Origin: Candidatus Kapaibacterium sp.
GTDB lineage: Bacteria; Bacteroidota; Ignavibacteria; Kapaibacteriales; JAEUSM01
Assembly (NCBI GenBank): GCA_016788785.1
Contig: JAEUSM010000017.1
Location: 62,001 to 126,000, forward strand
Direction: 5' to 3'
DNA: 64,000 bases
Shown: positions 1-8,451 of the stretch, piece by piece
How the letters are laid out: each line of letters opens with the position of its first letter
How positions within the stretch are numbered: position 1 is the stretch's first letter
Program-made: the position numbers and the translations under genes
Notes under the pieces: generated by a model
What the model saw: the letters and a program-made list of their open reading frames with translations, nothing else
Database searches by the model: none
What the model was told of the DNA's origin: nothing

Positions 1-921
1 GGTGTTGCTGATGATGCAGAACGCCGAGTATTCCCAATGCAATTTGCAGCATATGCTTCTCACCAAGCTACTGATTGGCTAACCTTGGAGGGTACATTTT
101 CGTTTTATAATAAGGAAAGAAGATACCCTGGACAACAAATGTTTTTTGGTTCTGCTTTGATTCAACCAAACTTATCATTCCCCCAACTTAGAGTAGGATA
201 TTTCCAACCTTCCATTGGGGTTCGATTTGACGACCATACAAATTTTGCTCGTTTAGTTCCTAACAATCGTGTGTTTAATACACCTATCATTGCTCCGAAT
301 TATGCCGAATTAGGTGCGGAAATGACCTACGATGTTGTCAATTATAAAGCAAAAGGATTTGTAACGCTTACTGGAGGTGCATTCTCTACTCGGTCTTTAA
401 ATGATGTTACGATGTTTTCTGAAAATGGTCAATTACTTCCGATTGTAAAAAATGACGATATTTCCTACATTGGTAGAATTCAATTCTCAGAAAATCATTT
501 GATAACAGATATAACAAATTCAACGCTTGGTGCGTCTTATTTCACAAATGCAGGTGTTACTATGACAAATGTATTTGGTGGAGTTGGAGTGAGCGATGCT
601 TTTTCGTTAATGGCTGAGTACTCAATGAAAGAAGCAAATTCGTTTTTTTCCATTCAATCAACGAGTATTTCTGCTATGTATCAAGCTACCGAAGGAGTGT
701 TTTTTGAGCTAAGAGCCGAAGAATCCTCTGGAACTATCCAACAAGGTAGCGAAAAAGTAACCAATACCAATAAACAGTTAGTGCTTGGTTCGCAGTTGTT
801 CATTCTCCCTGGAATTGTTCTCAGACCTGAATATCGTATTCTCGATACTGAACAAAGTCCCAGACTATTAGAACAATATACTTCATCAAGATTCTTTGTT
901 CAATTGTACGCCTTTTTCTAA
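1..921 (+). CDS. Outer-membrane beta-barrel protein, C-terminal part (5' end outside window)
   Basis: The frame is open from base 1, so the first in-frame ATG at 37 is probably internal and the gene begins before the window. The visible ~306 residues have alternating hydrophobic/polar strands with aromatic residues and end in Phe-Phe, as in outer-membrane barrels whose C-terminal aromatic residue helps BAM insertion. No catalytic motif is seen. The YceI gene follows after 20 bases on the same strand, suggesting one transcript. The family cannot be named from this part; a porin-like barrel is an inference. Confidence 0.6.
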   Translation, partial: GVADDAERRVFPMQFAAYASHQATDWLTLEGTFSFYNKERRYPGQQMFFGSALIQPNLSFPQLRVGYFQPSIGVRFDDHTNFARLVPNNRVFNTPIIAPNYAELGAEMTYDVVNYKAKGFVTLTGGAFSTRSLNDVTMFSENGQLLPIVKNDDISYIGRIQFSENHLITDITNSTLGASYFTNAGVTMTNVFGGVGVSDAFSLMAEYSMKEANSFFSIQSTSISAMYQATEGVFFELRAEESSGTIQQGSEKVTNTNKQLVLGSQLFILPGIVLRPEYRILDTEQSPRLLEQYTSSRFFVQLYAFF

Positions 922-941
922 TATTTTTAGGAGATGTTGCA

Positions 942-1574
942 ATGTCAATATCAAAATTTTTCGCTTTAGCGATTATCGGTTTATTTGTTGTTACTTCATC
1001 AAGTTTTGCTGGTGGTAAAAACTTTTCATTAAACAACAATGTTGGTAAAAATCAAATCAAATTTGACTCTGAAGCACCTGTTGAAACTATTAACGGTGTT
1101 GTGAACACAGTAAATGGAAATTTTACTATGGATATGTCTAACTTCGAAGCTACTACTGGCACTATCACTCTTAACATTGCTGATATGAAAACAGGTGTAG
1201 AAAAAAGAGATGAACACATGCGTGGTGCTGATTGGTTGAACGCTGACAAAAATCCTCAGATTAAATATCAAATCACAAAATTAACTGGTTTGAAAACAAG
1301 TTCTGAAAATGGTAAATTTACTACAAAAGGTACCGTAGAAGGTAATTTTATGTTAAATGGAGTTTCGAAGTATTTAAAAGGTACAGTGAACATCAACTAC
1401 ATTCAAGAGAACGCAGAGACAAAAAAACGTGCGTCTGGCGATATTGTCAATATTCAAGCGAAAATTGATGTTCCTTTGGCTGATTTTGGTATCAAAGGTA
1501 AATCTGGTGTTTTAGGAAATAAAGTTGCGAACGTTGTTAAGATTTCTGCAGTTCTTTTTGCAAATTCCAACTAA
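942..1574 (+). CDS. YceI family periplasmic protein (copy 1 of 3)
   Basis: 210 residues with a signal peptide (hydrophobic stretch 5-21, likely cleavage after S-F-A at 23) followed by a YceI-like lipocalin-type domain. The typical features are the 'R-D-E-H-M-R-G-A-D-W-L' block near residue 90 and a 'G-x-x-x-x-N-G-V-S-K' strand near 135. YceI proteins bind isoprenoid or other amphiphilic molecules in the periplasm; the ligand here is unknown. An AGGAG site lies about 10 bases before the ATG. It follows the outer-membrane barrel closely and is followed by a terminator. It is more divergent than the two other YceI copies in the window (8448-8996 and 38269-38799), which have no signal peptide. 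Confidence 0.85.
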   Translation: MSISKFFALAIIGLFVVTSSSFAGGKNFSLNNNVGKNQIKFDSEAPVETINGVVNTVNGNFTMDMSNFEATTGTITLNIADMKTGVEKRDEHMRGADWLNADKNPQIKYQITKLTGLKTSSENGKFTTKGTVEGNFMLNGVSKYLKGTVNINYIQENAETKKRASGDIVNIQAKIDVPLADFGIKGKSGVLGNKVANVVKISAVLFANSN

Positions 1575-1599
1575 TATCATTCTTCTTCTTTTTTGAAAA

Positions 1600-1629
1600 G
1601 GGTTACTCACTTTGAGCAACCCTTTTTTT
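1600..1629 (+). terminator. Rho-independent terminator after yceI
   Basis: Inverted repeat GGGTTACTCA / TGAGCAACCC (1600-1622, one A/C mismatch, 3-base loop) followed directly by seven T residues. It lies 26 bases after the YceI stop codon. Confidence 0.85.
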
Positions 1630-1645
1630 GTAACTTTTTTTGTAG

Positions 1646-1653
1646 TATCTTTG
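1646..1653 (+). promoter_or_regulatory. Bacteroidota-type -7 element for the Rieske gene
   Basis: TATCTTTG matches TAnnTTTG, the -7 element of the Bacteroidota primary sigma factor. It lies just after the terminator and about 50 bases before the ATG at 1705. A TTG occurs upstream (1628-1630), but the spacing is shorter than the usual 17-21, so only the -7 element is supported. Confidence 0.45.
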
Positions 1654-1704
1654 TTATGAATCAAAGAAATCACCTTTGTACAATCATTACTTTTACTTAT
1701 ATCT

Positions 1705-2181
1705 ATGAACTGGACTGATGCTTCAATTGAACAACGAAGAGACTTTTTAAAAACAGCAAGTTCTGCATTTGGCGTTGCTGCTTGTGGTGCTTTCTTTATT
1801 GCTTGTGAAAATACTACCGTAAAAAATCCTGATACTCAAAATAATCAAATCACTACTTTCACTATTACCGAAGATGTAAAGTTACAAGTCCTCACTACTA
1901 TCAATGCTTCTGTTTTTAAAGTTGTACCCAATTTTAATAGTGGATTTCCTATTTTATTCATACGTACCTCTGAAAGTGTGATAAAAGCGTATAGTAGTTC
2001 TTGTACTCACCAAGGTTTGGTTATTAATGAGAGTTTAGAGAACGGTAGAATCTACTGTAGCTGGCATGGTTCAGAATTTGACCCCGCTTCAGGCAACGTA
2101 CTTCAAGGTCCTGCATTAACTCCATTAGTTCAATTCTCGACTACATTTGATCCTCTAACAAATATTCTGACCCTCAAATAA
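1705..2181 (+). CDS. Rieske [2Fe-2S] lipoprotein/Tat-type protein
   Basis: 158 residues. The Rieske cluster ligands are all present: Cys100-Thr-His102 and Cys118-Ser-Trp-His121, followed by the G-S-x-F-D loop. The N-terminus has an R-R-D-F-L-K motif (11-16), typical of Tat substrates, then a hydrophobic stretch ending in F-I-A-C (Cys34), which could be a lipobox. The protein is therefore probably folded with its cluster in the cytoplasm, exported by Tat and held at a membrane. The redox partner is not visible: no cytochrome b or c1 gene lies beside it, so a bc1/b6f role is not supported. The glycosyltransferase starts 6 bases after its stop, so the two are probably co-transcribed. Confidence 0.85.
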   Translation: MNWTDASIEQRRDFLKTASSAFGVAACGAFFIACENTTVKNPDTQNNQITTFTITEDVKLQVLTTINASVFKVVPNFNSGFPILFIRTSESVIKAYSSSCTHQGLVINESLENGRIYCSWHGSEFDPASGNVLQGPALTPLVQFSTTFDPLTNILTLK

Positions 2182-2187
2182 TAACGA

Positions 2188-3888
2188 ATGTCTGTACAAG
2201 AATTTCGATTGAACCATACACTCATTGCAACATTGTTGGTGTGTTGGTTGGTAGTTCTTATAAAATTAGGTTTACCCGAATTACTACCCTACTCTGAAGC
2301 AGTTACTGCTTTTAGAGCAGAAGCAATTGTCCAAAAACATGAGATATTCGACCAAACTAATAGTTCACCTTCGGGCATAACTTCTTCAGCAAAACCACCA
2401 TTGACAAGCCAATTGGTAGCGTTATCAATGTATATTTTTGGTGAGTCCAATTTTGAATTGCGACTTCCATTTGCTTTGCTATCTTTGGGTGTATTGTTGA
2501 TGGTTTATCAACTCACTAAGCACTACATTCCCCGTAAATTCTCTCTCTTTGCTCCAGTTATTCTTGCTGGAACTGCTTTTTTTGGCTATGCTGCACGAAC
2601 TATCGAACCAACCATACCTTCAATTTTGCTATTACTTTTCGTTGTATGGATAGTCATCGAAATTGAGAAAAAACAATATAATTTGTGGGCTCTATTAACA
2701 TTACTTGCCGTTGTTTTTGCTTGTATTGTTCTCAATGATGTTTTTGCAGTTTTCATAGCTTTGGCTATAGTCTTACCATTTGTTTTGAAAAATTCTGTTC
2801 CTCGCTTAAAATTACTTGCCTCTATTGGTCTTGGTGTGCTGATTGGTGGTTCTTGGATTGTGATGATGGTTACGAAGTATGGTTTCCCTATGCTTCAATC
2901 CTATATTGGTGTGGGAATTTTCCCTACGTCATTTATACAAAAAGTTCAAAATCTATACACAATTGTGCTTAGTGATGCACCAGTTGTATTACTAGGATTG
3001 TACGTTGTTTTTCAAAATATTTCACAATTACGTCAAAGTACTTTCTCTGTAAAAAAAGAAGAACAGACCTTACAATTTTCGTTGCTATTTTGGTTTTTTA
3101 CTGCATTAGGGATTAATCTTTTCACACCAACCTTTGCGAGTTCTTCGGCAGTAATGCTACTCATTCCGTTGGTACTCATGGCTATAAGCTCTATTCATAA
3201 TGTATACGTTGCTAAGCGAAAATCAATTCCATTACTTACGTTGCTGTTATTTGTCTTGCTTCAATCATTTTGGAATATTACAAACTATTTTGTTGAGCCT
3301 TATTACCCAATGTCCCATTTCGCTACGTATGGTTCGATTGCGTTATTTTTGGTGGCTATTGTACTTTCGTATGTTCTACTAAAGGTTAAATCTCAACTAA
3401 TTTCCTTTCGCTTGATTCATTGGATTTTCATTGTTATGCCAGTTTTGTTTGTTGGGAAACAATTTCTGACCAATGCGAGGATTTCTGCGAATGATTTGGA
3501 TGGGGCAACGTCGGTAGGGATGTTTTTCCAGCAGGGTTGTGAACTTCCGTTTATTTATCTGTATCATCAAGAGCATACGTTTTCGTATGATTCGCCTCAA
3601 TTAGCGTGGTACAGCCGTACAAGCATTCCCAAATTCATTGCTCGTAAGACCTATACGCCGTTGTTTCTTTCTTCGTCGGTATTGGACAAAGAAGCCATTG
3701 ATGCACTGTTAAAACCTGAGTTTTATGACAAGCCCATTGTGTATCATTTTTTGAATAAAGCTCCTATCCAACCAACCTTGGTGCAAGAACTTTCTCGATA
3801 CAGAGATATTCTCACGCAAAAACCAAATTACATTGTCTTTGGTGGTGTTGACAAAATGAAGTTATTATTTGAGAATAAAGACAAGTAA
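2188..3888 (+). CDS. Membrane glycosyltransferase, ArnT/PMT-like (GT39/GT83 family)
   Basis: 566 residues, with about 11-13 hydrophobic segments from residue 10 to 420 and a soluble C-terminal part. The first luminal loop carries P-Y-S-E-A (acidic residue at the usual catalytic position), and the following loop contains the family signature K-P-P-L-T-S-Q and F-G-E-S-N-F-E-L-R-L-P. Such enzymes transfer sugars from polyprenyl-phosphate carriers to lipid A, proteins or other acceptors on the outer face of the inner membrane. The acceptor is not predictable here. It ends 7 bases from the convergent kinase gene, with a small inverted repeat (AAGTAA-TTG-TTACTT) in the junction. Confidence 0.75.
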   Translation: MSVQEFRLNHTLIATLLVCWLVVLIKLGLPELLPYSEAVTAFRAEAIVQKHEIFDQTNSSPSGITSSAKPPLTSQLVALSMYIFGESNFELRLPFALLSLGVLLMVYQLTKHYIPRKFSLFAPVILAGTAFFGYAARTIEPTIPSILLLLFVVWIVIEIEKKQYNLWALLTLLAVVFACIVLNDVFAVFIALAIVLPFVLKNSVPRLKLLASIGLGVLIGGSWIVMMVTKYGFPMLQSYIGVGIFPTSFIQKVQNLYTIVLSDAPVVLLGLYVVFQNISQLRQSTFSVKKEEQTLQFSLLFWFFTALGINLFTPTFASSSAVMLLIPLVLMAISSIHNVYVAKRKSIPLLTLLLFVLLQSFWNITNYFVEPYYPMSHFATYGSIALFLVAIVLSYVLLKVKSQLISFRLIHWIFIVMPVLFVGKQFLTNARISANDLDGATSVGMFFQQGCELPFIYLYHQEHTFSYDSPQLAWYSRTSIPKFIARKTYTPLFLSSSVLDKEAIDALLKPEFYDKPIVYHFLNKAPIQPTLVQELSRYRDILTQKPNYIVFGGVDKMKLLFENKDK

Positions 3889-3895
3889 TTGTTAC

Positions 3896-4945
3896 TTACG
3901 CAATTGGTAATTTGACGGTGAAGGTTGAGCCTTTTCCAAGCTCAGAATGCACTTCCAAAAGTCCATTGTGTTGTTGGATTATGCGTTGGGTAATAGACAA
4001 CCCCAATCCAGTCCCATCAGCTTTGCGTGTGAAAAATGGATTGAATATTTTCTCCAAATCGTGTTCTGCTATCCCAACTCCCGAATCCGTAACATCTATT
4101 TGAATATACGATCTATTCGGCACATATTCCGTTTTTGCAGTGATAGTGCCTTGTTTTGGAATGGCATCCGTTGCATTTGCAATGAGATTAATCAACACCT
4201 GCTGAATTTGTTTCTCATCGACATTGATATGCGGGATACTCGTTGACAAATCCAAAGAAACATCAATAGATTTTTTGTGAATCAGAGGACCTACAAAGGT
4301 AATAGAATCCGACACAATTTTGTTAATATCGCTGGTGCGTTTTTTCGAAGGAGTTGGTTTGGAAAAGTCCAAAGTCGCCTCCACAATTCTCGCAATTCGC
4401 TCCACTCCCATGAGTGCCGTCGCAAGATGTTCTGACTCAATGGTTTGCTCTGGGAATTTTCGCTTCAGCAACTGCAAATTGAGATTGATTGCAGCCAAAG
4501 GATTACGAATTTCGTGAGCCACACCAGCTGACAACTGACCCAAAATCATCATTTTATCCGCTTGAACTTGCGACTCTTCCAATTTATCTTCGGAAATATC
4601 CCTTGCCACGATTTGCACGGCTGGAACTCCGCAATACGGTGTTTTTTTTGCAGTAATTTCTAACGTTCGGATTACTGGAGTCAATTCACTCCGCATCACC
4701 TCAATCGTCGTTTGGATAGTCGTATGCTCCGATTCACGCAACGAATCGATAATTGGCAGCAGCTCTGGAAGCACCGTTGATTGGAGCAACTCCTTTTTTG
4801 AATTAAGAATTTCGGCAGCACAATCATTAACAATAAGAACTTCCCCTGTGGCTAATTCCAGCACAATCACAGGATAATCGATGGTCTCAAAAAAATGTTT
4901 GTACCATTCGTGGTGCGTTATTATATCCGAAAGCGATTGATTCAT
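3896..4945 (-). CDS. PAS-domain sensor histidine kinase (soluble, NtrB-like)
   Basis: 349 residues. A PAS-like domain fills about 12-120. The HisKA helix has the H box A-H-E-I-R-N-P-L with phosphorylated His144. The ATPase domain shows the N box (N-L-I-A-N-A-T-D-A near 257), G1 box (D-S-G-V-G-I) and G2 box (G-T-G-L-G-L-S). No membrane segment or signal peptide is seen, so it probably senses a cytoplasmic signal or is attached through a partner. No response regulator is adjacent; the nearest receiver protein is 30 kb away. Its 5' end and upstream region are partly duplicated at 11301-11516, next to a repeat (see findings). Confidence 0.9.
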   Translation of the reverse strand: MNQSLSDIITHHEWYKHFFETIDYPVIVLELATGEVLIVNDCAAEILNSKKELLQSTVLPELLPIIDSLRESEHTTIQTTIEVMRSELTPVIRTLEITAKKTPYCGVPAVQIVARDISEDKLEESQVQADKMMILGQLSAGVAHEIRNPLAAINLNLQLLKRKFPEQTIESEHLATALMGVERIARIVEATLDFSKPTPSKKRTSDINKIVSDSITFVGPLIHKKSIDVSLDLSTSIPHINVDEKQIQQVLINLIANATDAIPKQGTITAKTEYVPNRSYIQIDVTDSGVGIAEHDLEKIFNPFFTRKADGTGLGLSITQRIIQQHNGLLEVHSELGKGSTFTVKLPIA

Positions 4946-5022
4946 TGACTATACAACAGTGTACGAATTCATTTCCACCTGCAATATACTCATTTTTACA
5001 AAAAACCGCTATAACAACAGTT
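4811..5022. repeat. Left copy of ~210-bp direct repeat (kinase 5' end plus upstream region)
   Basis: This stretch, the first ~45 codons of the kinase plus its upstream region, matches 11301-11516 at a near-constant offset of 6490-6491 bases. The strongest blocks are 4845-4945 (coding) and 4974-5010 (upstream, containing the hairpin repeat). The left copy has the intact reading frame and a decayed hairpin; the right copy has a decayed frame and an intact hairpin. Together they bracket about 6.3 kb of accessory genes. Confidence 0.8.
4980..5021 (-). repeat. Dispersed hairpin repeat, copy R1 (hairpin degenerate)
   Basis: Shares the core TGCAATATACTCATTTTTAC (4980-4999) and a following A tract and ACCGCT with three other copies at 6381-6436, 10141-10198 and 11471-11520. 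The second hairpin arm is decayed in this copy. It sits directly at the stop codon of the minus-strand anti-sigma gene (5022). Confidence 0.75.
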
Positions 5023-5684
5023 TATTCATATTTATCAAATTGCTCAATTTGATATAAAATTTCTGCAGAATGGAGAATTGGTTGCCATTCTTTTCCACTA
5101 ATTATAAACTGAAACCATTTACTGTTTTGGTTTTCATGTTTAATATTGAAGAATAACCATACTGCTACAAATGTAAAGGATATTGAAATAACAAATTGTA
5201 GTAACAGTAATATCCAATTTTCAACAACAAACATTTTTTCGTTCAAGTAGAAAGTAGTCCATAAGGGAAGTTGTAAAAAAAGTAATCGAGTCACATTTAA
5301 TGTTGAAATTTTTAGTTCAGAGACTTTTTTCTGCATTGTCAGTACTGGTTCACTAAAATCAATTTTGTTAATAAGATGAATTTGATAAATATACACTACA
5401 ATTGCTACCGCGGTAAGTAAAACTTGTGTAAAAGCTGAAAATAGAAAAAATATACTAACTTTTTCAAAATGAAATACTGTTAATATTGCGAGAAAACTAC
5501 CAAGTCCTATTACCCAAATAAGACCTATAATAAGTGTAAATGCTTTAATAGGTTTCATTGATGAAAGTAAATTTTGAACTTTTAGTTTTGTTATATCTTC
5601 TGTATTTATTTTATTCTCACGAAGGACAACTTCTAATTTTTCATTAGACTTTTGCCAAAGCTGTTTTATATCATTTTCATTCAT
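5022..5684 (-). CDS. Putative anti-sigma factor, multi-pass membrane protein
   Basis: 220 residues with a cytoplasmic N-terminus of about 45 residues (charged, helical), followed by about four membrane segments (roughly 46-70, 77-100, 130-150, 155-178) and a short soluble tail. It starts 4 bases after the ECF sigma gene stop, so the two are translationally linked. The arrangement of a sigma gene followed by a membrane protein with a cytosolic N-terminal helix is the standard ECF sigma/anti-sigma pair; no known anti-sigma sequence motif (such as the zinc H-x3-C-x2-C) is visible. Function is inferred from context. Confidence 0.55.
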   Translation of the reverse strand: MNENDIKQLWQKSNEKLEVVLRENKINTEDITKLKVQNLLSSMKPIKAFTLIIGLIWVIGLGSFLAILTVFHFEKVSIFFLFSAFTQVLLTAVAIVVYIYQIHLINKIDFSEPVLTMQKKVSELKISTLNVTRLLFLQLPLWTTFYLNEKMFVVENWILLLLQFVISISFTFVAVWLFFNIKHENQNSKWFQFIISGKEWQPILHSAEILYQIEQFDKYE

Positions 5685-5688
5685 TGTT

Positions 5689-6198
5689 TTATAAATGTAG
5701 TTTTAAAAATTTAGATTTAAGTTTCTCTTTTATACGTCCTAATTTTGTCCCAACATTCGTTATAGATATTGCCATAATCTCAGCAATTTCAGCGTAGCTT
5801 TTTTCCTCTAAGTACAGTAGGATTAGAGCTTTGTCAATATGGTTGAGTTCGGAGATAAACATATCCAATAGTGATAACATTTCTTGTTTTTCATTGCTTT
5901 CTTCTACATACATTATCTCGAGTTCTTCTGGTAAAGGAATAGTATTTTTTTTACGATGTTCATTTTTTCTATAAAATGAAATAGCAACATTCAATGAAAT
6001 ACGAAACAACCATGTTGAAAGAGCAAAAGAATTGTTGTAAGTATGTAACGACTTCCAAATCTGTATCATTATCTCTTGTACTAAGTCTTGTCTGTCATCA
6101 TCATTTTGGCAATAGGTTCTTGCTACTTTGTACAAAATACCTTTGTGTTGCTCAATAATCTGTTCAAACTTCTTTCGCAATTCATCATCATTTATCAT
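5689..6198 (-). CDS. ECF-type RNA polymerase sigma factor
   Basis: 169 residues. Region 2 covers about 15-80, with the core D-D-R-Q-D-L-V-Q-E-I and S-T-W-L-F-R-I-S-L-N-V-A. Region 4 covers about 110-165, with Y-L-E-E-K-S-Y-A-E-I-A-E-I-M-A-I-S-x-x-N-V-G-T-K-L-G-R, a normal ECF helix-turn-helix. The length is usual for the family. It is the first gene of a two-gene unit with the putative anti-sigma factor. Targets are unknown; ECF promoters often resemble their own, but no duplicated motif was recognised upstream. Confidence 0.9.
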   Translation of the reverse strand: MINDDELRKKFEQIIEQHKGILYKVARTYCQNDDDRQDLVQEIMIQIWKSLHTYNNSFALSTWLFRISLNVAISFYRKNEHRKKNTIPLPEELEIMYVEESNEKQEMLSLLDMFISELNHIDKALILLYLEEKSYAEIAEIMAISITNVGTKLGRIKEKLKSKFLKLHL

Positions 6199-6529
6199 AG
6201 AATCGGTTACCCAGTTTTTTTAGTACTCTTTAAACATTTCGTTTTTATAACATACCTATTTTGAAAGCCTTTTGATAGGTTTGGATTTTTATAAAACAAA
6301 AGGAATAACAATATTTACTTTATTATTCGAAATGATTCTAAAAAAATCACAGTTTTTAGAAAAATCAGCAAGTATTTTTCTTGTAATATACTCATTTTTA
6401 CAAAAAAACCTCTGCAAATGCGGTTTTGGTGGGGGACGATTTAGAATGTATGTTTGGAAATCGGTGTTGAAGGAAATTTCAACACAAATTTCTATGACAA
6501 TAAGTTTATAGGATACAATTCTGGAGAAG
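6199..6529. other. 331-bp gap between ECF sigma gene and small membrane gene; contains repeat R2
   Basis: Very AT-rich. It contains repeat copy R2 (6381-6436). An open frame on the plus strand (6272-6511) runs straight through the repeat and has no recognisable protein features, so I do not call it. The sigma-gene promoter should lie in the right half of 6199-6260, but no clear TAnnTTTG box was found. Confidence 0.5.
6381..6436 (-). repeat. Dispersed hairpin repeat, copy R2
   Basis: Core TAATATACTCATTTTTAC followed by an A tract, an imperfect hairpin (AACC...GGTT with mismatches) and the shared flank GGTTTTGGTGGGG. It lies about 95 bases downstream of the minus-strand gene at 6530-6727. It is more diverged in the hairpin than R3 and R4, but the right-hand flank is identical to R3. 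Confidence 0.75.
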
Positions 6530-6727
6530 TTAGCTTTGTGTATTATGCTGTTGTTGCACTTTCAATTTCTTGTATATGTAGCTTCCTAAAATTCCAGCAA
6601 CTACACCTGCAATTCCACCGATAATTTCTGTTGGAGCGTCATAGCCTGAAAGTTTCACGACCACAACAAACAAAATTGCTACTGGCACTGAAACTAATAC
6701 ACTTGTTAAAATTGGATGTTTCTTCAT
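6530..6727 (-). CDS. Small two-helix membrane protein, unknown function
   Basis: 65 residues: a short basic start, a hydrophobic helix (about 8-27), a Gly/Ala-rich second helix (about 36-54) and a basic, Gln-rich end. Its ATG overlaps the stop of the acetyltransferase gene (ATGA), which supports it being a real, translationally coupled gene. The family is not recognised. Confidence 0.55.
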   Translation of the reverse strand: MKKHPILTSVLVSVPVAILFVVVVKLSGYDAPTEIIGGIAGVVAGILGSYIYKKLKVQQQHNTQS

Positions 6728-7242
6728 TTGTTAGTTGTTAATTTCCACCAAATCATTTCTTCATTGGTATTTGATTGTGTAAAGTTGTTATTAATTAGGA
6801 CTTTTTGCGAAGCAATATTATTTATTTCTGTTTCAGCAATAAGTGCATTTATTTCTAGGTTGTTTTCTGCCCACAGTACTAATCCACCAACTGCTTCTGT
6901 CATATAACCTTTTCCAAAAAAAGTTGGTTCTGTTCCGTAACCTATCTCAATTTCCCCATTTTCATTCGGTATGCCTTTGAAAATGAAGCTTCCAACGATT
7001 GCATTTTGTATTTTGTCAATGATTATCCACGTTGAAATATAATGAGCTAGATGTAAATTTTCTTTGAGATTTGGCAAAATTATGTGCTCGATTACTTCTT
7101 TTAATGGTTCTGATATCGTTCTTTTAATCAAGTTGACGCCTAACTTTCTCTCTAAAGAAAAATCACAAGCAAGACAATCTACTTGTTGATCATAAGATAA
7201 CGGAAAAATTGTAAGTCGTTTTGTTTCAATTCGGATATTCAT
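6724..7242 (-). CDS. GNAT family N-acetyltransferase (RimJ/RimL-like)
   Basis: 172 residues from the ATG at 7242. An earlier in-frame GTG at 7287 would add 15 residues that do not fit the family, whose members begin with the 'R-I-E-T-K-R-L-T-I-F-P-L' strand. The acetyl-CoA loop region is I-E-I-G-Y-G-T-E-P-T-F-F-G-K-G-Y-M-T-E-A, followed by the A-E-T-E-I-N-N-I-A-S-Q-K-V-L block with the usual Asn and Ser. The substrate cannot be predicted. It lies in the accessory region and is coupled to a small membrane protein gene. Confidence 0.8.
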   Translation of the reverse strand: MNIRIETKRLTIFPLSYDQQVDCLACDFSLERKLGVNLIKRTISEPLKEVIEHIILPNLKENLHLAHYISTWIIIDKIQNAIVGSFIFKGIPNENGEIEIGYGTEPTFFGKGYMTEAVGGLVLWAENNLEINALIAETEINNIASQKVLINNNFTQSNTNEEMIWWKLTTNK

Positions 7243-7620
7243 AATTACTAATTTCCGTTCAGAAAAAAAATTGCTCCTTATTAGCACTGGTTGTTAATAG
7301 TTTCTTTTCCAATTTTTTGGAGTCTCCTTAAGGGAAAGAATTTTTAAAATCTCAATTTTTTTACTCATTTTTTTTGTAAAATTACAAAAGTCAAACTTTA
7401 GAACAATACGACATTCATAATTTAAACAAAATCCTTTGTAAAATACAGACAAAATTGATGATGATAATTTAGAAATGCACGATATGCTTTCATGATGTTA
7501 CTTTACCAGAAGTGTCCAATGTTGTAATGAGAATATCACCTCACCAGTATTTTATTCAATAATTATTGGTGAGGTATATATCTATTTTCAATATTTGATG
7601 AAAAGATAGTATCTCTGTTG
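7243..7620. other. Intergenic stretch with a 12-bp-stem hairpin
   Basis: About 380 AT-rich bases without a gene. The only clear structure is the inverted repeat at 7538-7575. A short T-rich part near 7340-7390 has a weak resemblance to the dispersed repeat core ('TACTCATTTTT'), but it is too short and low-complexity to be called a copy. Confidence 0.5.
7538..7575. repeat. Inverted repeat downstream of the SDR gene
   Basis: ACCTCACCA (7538-7546) pairs perfectly with TGGTGAGGT (7567-7575), and the stem extends by about three more pairs. There is no T tract on either side. It lies 46 bases after the SDR stop on the minus strand, so it may stabilise or end that transcript, or be a protein-binding site. 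Confidence 0.5.
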
Positions 7621-8451
7621 CTAAAATACTACACTTTCAGCTATATCCTTGTAAGCGTTAATGTCATTTTGAACGCTTTCCAATTTTGTGGTTAATGAAA
7701 CAATTGCAATTTTTCCTAGTGGCAGTCTCAATGGTGGTTTGTCAAGTTTGGAGATGTCAACAATGGCATGAGAAGCTTTGTATGGGTCGCCTTCTTGTTT
7801 GCCGTCAACATGTTGCATTCTTTCTCTAAAGGCTCCGGCGGTTTCATTATAATCTTCAATAATTTTTTCTGCTTGTCTGAATGCACTACCAGCAAAATTA
7901 GTTCTAAATGGACCAGGTTCTACAATGGTTAAATGAATGCCCAAAGGTGCAACTTCAATAGCCAATGCTTCGCTAAAACCTTCTACTGCAAATTTACTCG
8001 CATTGTAAATTCCAAAACCTGGAAATGCTTTAAATCCACCATGAGAGGAAATTTGAATAATATGTCCACTTCTTTGTTTCCTAAAAAATGGCAAAAAAGA
8101 TTGTGTCAAATTCAAAGTACCAAAAAAGTTTGCTTCAAAAATTTCTCTTGTTTCTTCTATGCTTGTTTCTTCAATAGCACCTGCAAAACCAAAACCCGCA
8201 TTGTTTACTAACACATCTATACTACCAAACTTTTCTTTAACAAGTTTTACAGCTATCTCAATTTCGTTTGATTTTGCTATGTCTAAAGTTAATGCAAATG
8301 CTTTGTCTTTGTATTGATTGTTAAAAATGTCTGCTTGTTCTTGGCTGCGAAATGTACCAATAACAAAATCGCCATATTCAATTACAGTTTGGGCAAGTGC
8401 CTTGCCCAAACCGCTTGAAATTCCTGTAATAAACCAAGTTCTATTTTTCAT
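7621..8451 (-). CDS. Short-chain dehydrogenase/reductase (classical SDR)
   Basis: 276 residues. The cofactor motif is T-G-I-S-S-G-L-G (9-16), with N-N-A-G at 83-86 and the active-site triad Ser135/136, Tyr149 and Lys153 (Y-N-A-S-K). Arg35 after the second strand suggests NADPH preference. The substrate is unknown. Its ATG overlaps the YceI stop (ATGA), so both are made from one mRNA. The pair lies beside an AraC-type regulator in the accessory region. Confidence 0.9.
   Translation of the reverse strand: MKNRTWFITGISSGLGKALAQTVIEYGDFVIGTFRSQEQADIFNNQYKDKAFALTLDIAKSNEIEIAVKLVKEKFGSIDVLVNNAGFGFAGAIEETSIEETREIFEANFFGTLNLTQSFLPFFRKQRSGHIIQISSHGGFKAFPGFGIYNASKFAVEGFSEALAIEVAPLGIHLTIVEPGPFRTNFAGSAFRQAEKIIEDYNETAGAFRERMQHVDGKQEGDPYKASHAIVDISKLDKPPLRLPLGKIAIVSLTTKLESVQNDINAYKDIAESVVF

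Noticed and set aside
1705-2181. Rieske protein as part of a bc1 or b6f complex
   Set aside because: No cytochrome b, c1 or f gene is adjacent, and the short single-domain form with a possible lipobox fits other Rieske proteins as well.
6272-6511. 79-codon open frame on the plus strand
   Set aside because: It runs through repeat copy R2 and lies antisense in an AT-rich gap; no start signal or protein features.
7340-7390. Possible fifth copy of the dispersed repeat
   Set aside because: Only 'TACTCATTTTT' and T-rich flanks agree; there is no hairpin and the match is within low-complexity sequence.
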